From NCBI RefSeq assembly GCF_005780165.1, contig NZ_VAUV01000014.1:62001-126000 (forward strand): a stretch of DNA of 64,000 nt, in the 5' to 3' direction. Each line of letters starts with the position of its first letter. The stretch's first letter is position 1. Source of the stretch: Phragmitibacter flavus (lineage in GTDB: Bacteria; Verrucomicrobiota; Verrucomicrobiia; Verrucomicrobiales; Verrucomicrobiaceae). The notes under the pieces are model-generated. The model saw nothing but the letters and a program-made list of their open reading frames with translations, made no database searches and was not told the DNA's origin. Below, piece by piece: positions 61,015 to 64,000 of this stretch. A program made the translations under genes and the position numbers.

Positions 61015-64000
61015 CTAGGAACGACAGCGTCTTTGCCGATTGAGGGCGAGACTGAAGCCGAAGAGAAGCAGGAGGGCTCGGGTGGGTTCGGGGACGGCGG
61101 TGCCGCTGACGACAACAATGCCGGTGTTGGTGAACTCGCTGACGTCCCAGTAGAGTCCGGCGTAGGCGCTGATGTCGGGGAGGATGAGATCGCCGCCACC
61201 GTCGCCGCCGGTGCGGAAATTGGTGCCGACATTGAAGCCGTTGTTGACGAGGGTGCCACCGAAGTCGAGGAGGTTGAAGACGTCGCCGAATTGGGGGACA
61301 TAGGTGCCGAGGGAGTCGGTGACGGCAATCGTGCCTCCGGCGTTGAGGGTGAGGGTGCCGTCGACTTGAAGATGGTCGTGGTTGCCAGGGGTGCCGGTGA
61401 CGAGCGTGATGTGGTTGGTGGCGATGGCGGCGGCCCAGGTGGTGAGGTTGCCGGTGAAACTGGAGGAGGCATTGCCGGTGGCGCTGATGATTTGGAGTTC
61501 GGCGCGGAGGGTGCTGGTGGCAGGGAGGGTGGGGGCACCGAGTTCGAGGTTGTTGGCAAAGGTGATGGTGCCGATCTGGTCACCAGCGCTGGCGAGGATG
61601 TTGGAGTTGCTGCTGCCTCCGGCTCTGAGGATGCCGGTGCTTTGCACGCTGCCGACGTTGTCGCCGAGGGTGAAGTTGCCCGTGAAGCTGCCGGTGCCGG
61701 AGATGGTGCCATCGTAAAGATAGGTGCCGCCGGTGTTGTTGTGAAAGGTGGCGGCGGTGTGGACATCGAGCCAGATGGAGTCGTCGATGGAACCGCTGGT
61801 GTTGACGATGTCGGGGGCGGTGCCGTAGCTGGCGGTGCCAAGGCGAAGGGTGCCTTGTTCGACGGTGGTTTTGCCGGTGTAAGTGTTGGTATTGTTGAGG
61901 GCGAGAGTGCCGGTGCCAGTTTTTTGGACGCCGCCGGGGGTGGCAGTGGCGGTGATGTCGGCGACTTTTTCCTCAAGGTTGTTGCTGACAATGTTGAGGT
62001 TGATGGTGGTGGTGCCGCTGGTGATGTTGAGGGTGCGTTCGGCGCCATTGAGGTTGAAGTTGGAGATGCCGAGGAGGCTGGATCCGATGATGAAGTTGGT
62101 GTTGCCGGAGGCGGTAAGGGTGCCTTGGAGGACGAATTCGCTGCCTTGGTTGGCGATGGCGTTGGCCCGGTCGAGGCGGACGTTTTTGCCTTCGAGGGTG
62201 ATGCCGCCGTTGCCCGCGATGAAGCGGGTGATGCGGGTGGCGGAGTTGCCGCCCAGGTAGAGTCCATCGTTGCCGGCACCAAAAAAGGTGGAGGTGTGGG
62301 CGGTGGTGACGCCGCTGGAGTTGATGATGTAGCGGAAGCCGGTTTCGATGACGGTGGAGGAGTTGCTGCCGCCGCCGGAGATGGCCATGAGCCCGGTGAT
62401 GTTGATGAAGCCACCGGTGCTTTGGATGGTGCCGCCGGTTTTGGTGAAGTTCTGGAAGGTTTCGTTCCTGCCGGCAAGATTCATGAAGCCGCCGGTGCTG
62501 AGGGTGATGTCGGACTGGTCGTCGATTTGCTCGTTGGTGATCCATTCCACGGCACCGCCGTTGTTGATGAAAAGGTCGCCGGCGATGGCGTTGACGTTGT
62601 TGGACTTGGCGAGGCTGATTTTGCCTTCATTGGCGTTGGTGTCGCCGCTGTAGGTGTTGGCATTGACGCCGCCGAGGCGAAGGGTGCCGGTGCCGGTTTT
62701 GGTGAGGCCACCGAGACCGACGACCGGCAGGCTGAGGGTGGTGACGTCGGTGACTGCACCGGTGATGTTCCAGGTGCGGGTGGCGTTGCCAAGGTTGAGC
62801 TGGCCGATGGCGTTGTCCACGAGGGTGCCGTCGGTGTTGAACGCGATGGAATTGATGCCGCTGGTGGTGACGTTGCCGTTGAGGAGGATTTCGTTGCCAA
62901 AGGTGCCTGCGGTGGTGGCGCGGTTGAGGGTGATGTTTTGGCCGTTCATGATGAGGCCGCCGCTGCCGATGTTGAGTCGGGTGACGGCGGTGGTGCTGTT
63001 CTGGCCGACGAGGACGGCGGGGCTGGTGCTGAAGCCGCTGGTGTCGAGGGTGTTGGTGGTGAAGGTGGAGCCGCTGCTGACGACGAGTCCGGTGCCGGTG
63101 CCGGAGAGCGCGGTGGTGCCGGTGATGGTGAGGTTGCCGTTGAGGCCGGAGGTGATGCCGTTGGTGGCACCGCTTTGGGTGTAGCTGGCGATGGTTTCGG
63201 TTCTGCCGTTGCCGGTGAACTGGCCGCCGGTGTTGGTGATGGCGGTGGTATCAGCGAGCTGGCCGTGGTCGCCGAGGCTGACGATGCCTGCGGCGATTTG
63301 CAGGGTGGTGAAGTTGATGGAGTTGGTGTCAGGGGTGACGCTGAGATTGAGGGTGCCGGCGCCGGTTTTGAGGGTGGTGCCGGTGCCGGTGATGTCGAGC
63401 CGGCCATCGAAGGTGAGGATGTCGCCGACATTGGTGACGTCGATGGTGCGGTCGGCACCGAGGTTGACGATGGGGGTGAAGGTGGGGGAGGCCGGGGTGT
63501 CGGACTGGATGAAGCTGCTGCCGGTGGAGGTGAGGGTGCCGTTGAGGTTGAGCAGGGCGCCTTTTGCATTGACGGCAGTGCCCTGGTTGAGCTGAATGAT
63601 GCGTCCGCCTAGCGTGAGACCGCCGGTGCCGATGTTGACGGTGGTGACGACGCTGGTGTTGTTGCCGCCAACGAGGAGGCCGTTGCCGCCGGTGAGGCTC
63701 ATGGAATTCACGGTGAGCTGGCCGGCGCTGTTGACGACGAACTGGTTGCCGCCGCTGATGCTGAAGGCTCCGTCCACGGTGACCGCACCGCCGTTCCCGC
63801 CGGTGAGACCGCCGGAAGTTTGGGTGTAGGAGGCGAAGGTTTCGGAGCGGTTGTTGAAGTTGATGAGTCCGCCGGAGACGGTGATGTCGGCACTGTCGAC
63901 AATCTGATGGTTGGTGGTGTTCCAGGCAAGGGTGCCGCCGGTGGAGATGTTGACGTCGTCATTGAGGGCGGTGACGCTGGTGTTTTTGGCGAGGGTGAGG
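61015..64000 (-). CDS. Autotransporter-associated repeat protein with PEP-CTERM tail (5' end beyond window)
   Basis: The reading frame is open without a stop to the right edge of the window, so this is the C-terminal 995 residues of a larger protein. It consists of many beta-helix-type repeats of the autotransporter-associated class (GTGTLNLS, TLTLNAGGTI, IDVTNVG-like strands; Asn, Thr, Gly and Ser rich). The C-terminus has the PEP-CTERM signal AVPEPTRALLLLFGF with an Arg-rich end. It should be an exported surface or matrix protein. Verrucomicrobia carry many such giants. Internal starts would truncate it and are not credible. Confidence 0.85.
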   Translation of the reverse strand, partial: LTLAKNTSVTALNDDVNISTGGTLAWNTTNHQIVDSADITVSGGLINFNNRSETFASYTQTSGGLTGGNGGAVTVDGAFSISGGNQFVVNSAGQLTVNSMSLTGGNGLLVGGNNTSVVTTVNIGTGGLTLGGRIIQLNQGTAVNAKGALLNLNGTLTSTGSSFIQSDTPASPTFTPIVNLGADRTIDVTNVGDILTFDGRLDITGTGTTLKTGAGTLNLSVTPDTNSINFTTLQIAAGIVSLGDHGQLADTTAITNTGGQFTGNGRTETIASYTQSGATNGITSGLNGNLTITGTTALSGTGTGLVVSSGSTFTTNTLDTSGFSTSPAVLVGQNSTTAVTRLNIGSGGLIMNGQNITLNRATTAGTFGNEILLNGNVTTSGINSIAFNTDGTLVDNAIGQLNLGNATRTWNITGAVTDVTTLSLPVVGLGGLTKTGTGTLRLGGVNANTYSGDTNANEGKISLAKSNNVNAIAGDLFINNGGAVEWITNEQIDDQSDITLSTGGFMNLAGRNETFQNFTKTGGTIQSTGGFINITGLMAISGGGSNSSTVIETGFRYIINSSGVTTAHTSTFFGAGNDGLYLGGNSATRITRFIAGNGGITLEGKNVRLDRANAIANQGSEFVLQGTLTASGNTNFIIGSSLLGISNFNLNGAERTLNITSGTTTINLNIVSNNLEEKVADITATATPGGVQKTGTGTLALNNTNTYTGKTTVEQGTLRLGTASYGTAPDIVNTSGSIDDSIWLDVHTAATFHNNTGGTYLYDGTISGTGSFTGNFTLGDNVGSVQSTGILRAGGSSNSNILASAGDQIGTITFANNLELGAPTLPATSTLRAELQIISATGNASSSFTGNLTTWAAAIATNHITLVTGTPGNHDHLQVDGTLTLNAGGTIAVTDSLGTYVPQFGDVFNLLDFGGTLVNNGFNVGTNFRTGGDGGGDLILPDISAYAGLYWDVSEFTNTGIVVVSGTAVPEPTRALLLLFGFSLALNRQRRCRS

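Noticed and set aside
60951-62477. 508-codon minus-strand frame in another phase of the repeat gene
   Set aside because: Composed almost only of Ser, Pro, Thr and Ala; a phase-shifted reading of the repeats.
61012-63612. 866-codon plus-strand frame opposite the repeat protein
   Set aside because: Gly/Asp/Val-rich antisense of the autotransporter-type repeats; the minus strand has a PEP-CTERM end and stays open to the window edge.

Overview
The window reads as a chromosomal segment of a Gram-negative bacterium with moderately high GC, most likely a member of the Verrucomicrobiota (Verrucomicrobiaceae-like). Indicators are a TPR-secretin resembling the Akkermansia Amuc_1098 pilus-associated family, PEP-CTERM sorted exported proteins including an autotransporter-repeat giant, a Tat-exported Gfo/Idh/MocA oxidoreductase, an Anbu/transglutaminase pair, short intergenic hairpin repeats, and generally weak Shine-Dalgarno sites. 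The assignment is an inference from gene content; no 16S rRNA gene is present. I found no tRNA, CRISPR array, insertion sequence or prophage.

Layout. 0-5.6 kb: tail of a membrane protein, a beta-CASP metallo-beta-lactamase, a TPR-secretin, and a secreted protein with a possible NlpC/P60-like Cys/His pair. 5.7-17.1 kb: an NfeD/YqiJ-like membrane protein overlapping a flotillin, a pyridoxamine-oxidase-fold protein behind a strong hairpin, a PAS histidine kinase/NarL-type regulator pair, an AraC-type regulator, and a 1694-residue DUF3686/AAA 'DNA repair ATPase'. 17.7-28.9 kb: the highlight, a tightly spaced seven-gene operon with four unrelated peptidase folds (caspase, clostripain, CHAT fused to transglutaminase, subtilase), a multidomain wall hydrolase without signal peptide, a YdjC-type deacetylase, and a small membrane coiled-coil protein. 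It is preceded by an AT-rich gap and followed by a terminator-like hairpin. 29.0-30.9 kb: an FN3 protein and a DUF4375 protein.

30.9-37.2 kb: a hairpin array, then a leftward cluster of RND pump, periplasmic adaptor, short-chain dehydrogenase and TetR repressor. Near-identical dyads lie before the repressor and before the dehydrogenase, so TetR probably controls itself and the dehydrogenase-pump genes. 37.3-42.2 kb: lone trpD, two glycosyltransferases, and a Tat-exported oxidoreductase. 42.3-46.5 kb: two consecutive sensor kinases, the second a hybrid with receivers at both ends. 46.6-47.0 kb: RNase P RNA on the minus strand. 47.1-59.6 kb: OmpA-like protein, GT-C-like membrane protein, HAD phosphatase, APC transporter, TraB/GumN lipoprotein, Doc/AbrB toxin-antitoxin pair, scpB, small membrane proteins, transglutaminase + Anbu, a cupin, and a tandem thioredoxin-fold protein. 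59.7-64 kb: two PEP-CTERM proteins, the second an autotransporter-repeat protein running off the right edge.

Overall this is core and accessory chromosome, with one strong candidate for an undescribed conflict or programmed-lysis system (17.7-28.9 kb). By eye, base skew switches in blocks that do not follow gene orientation, with changes near 17.2, 28.9, 46.6-47.1 and 59.65 kb, which hints at past insertion or inversion.
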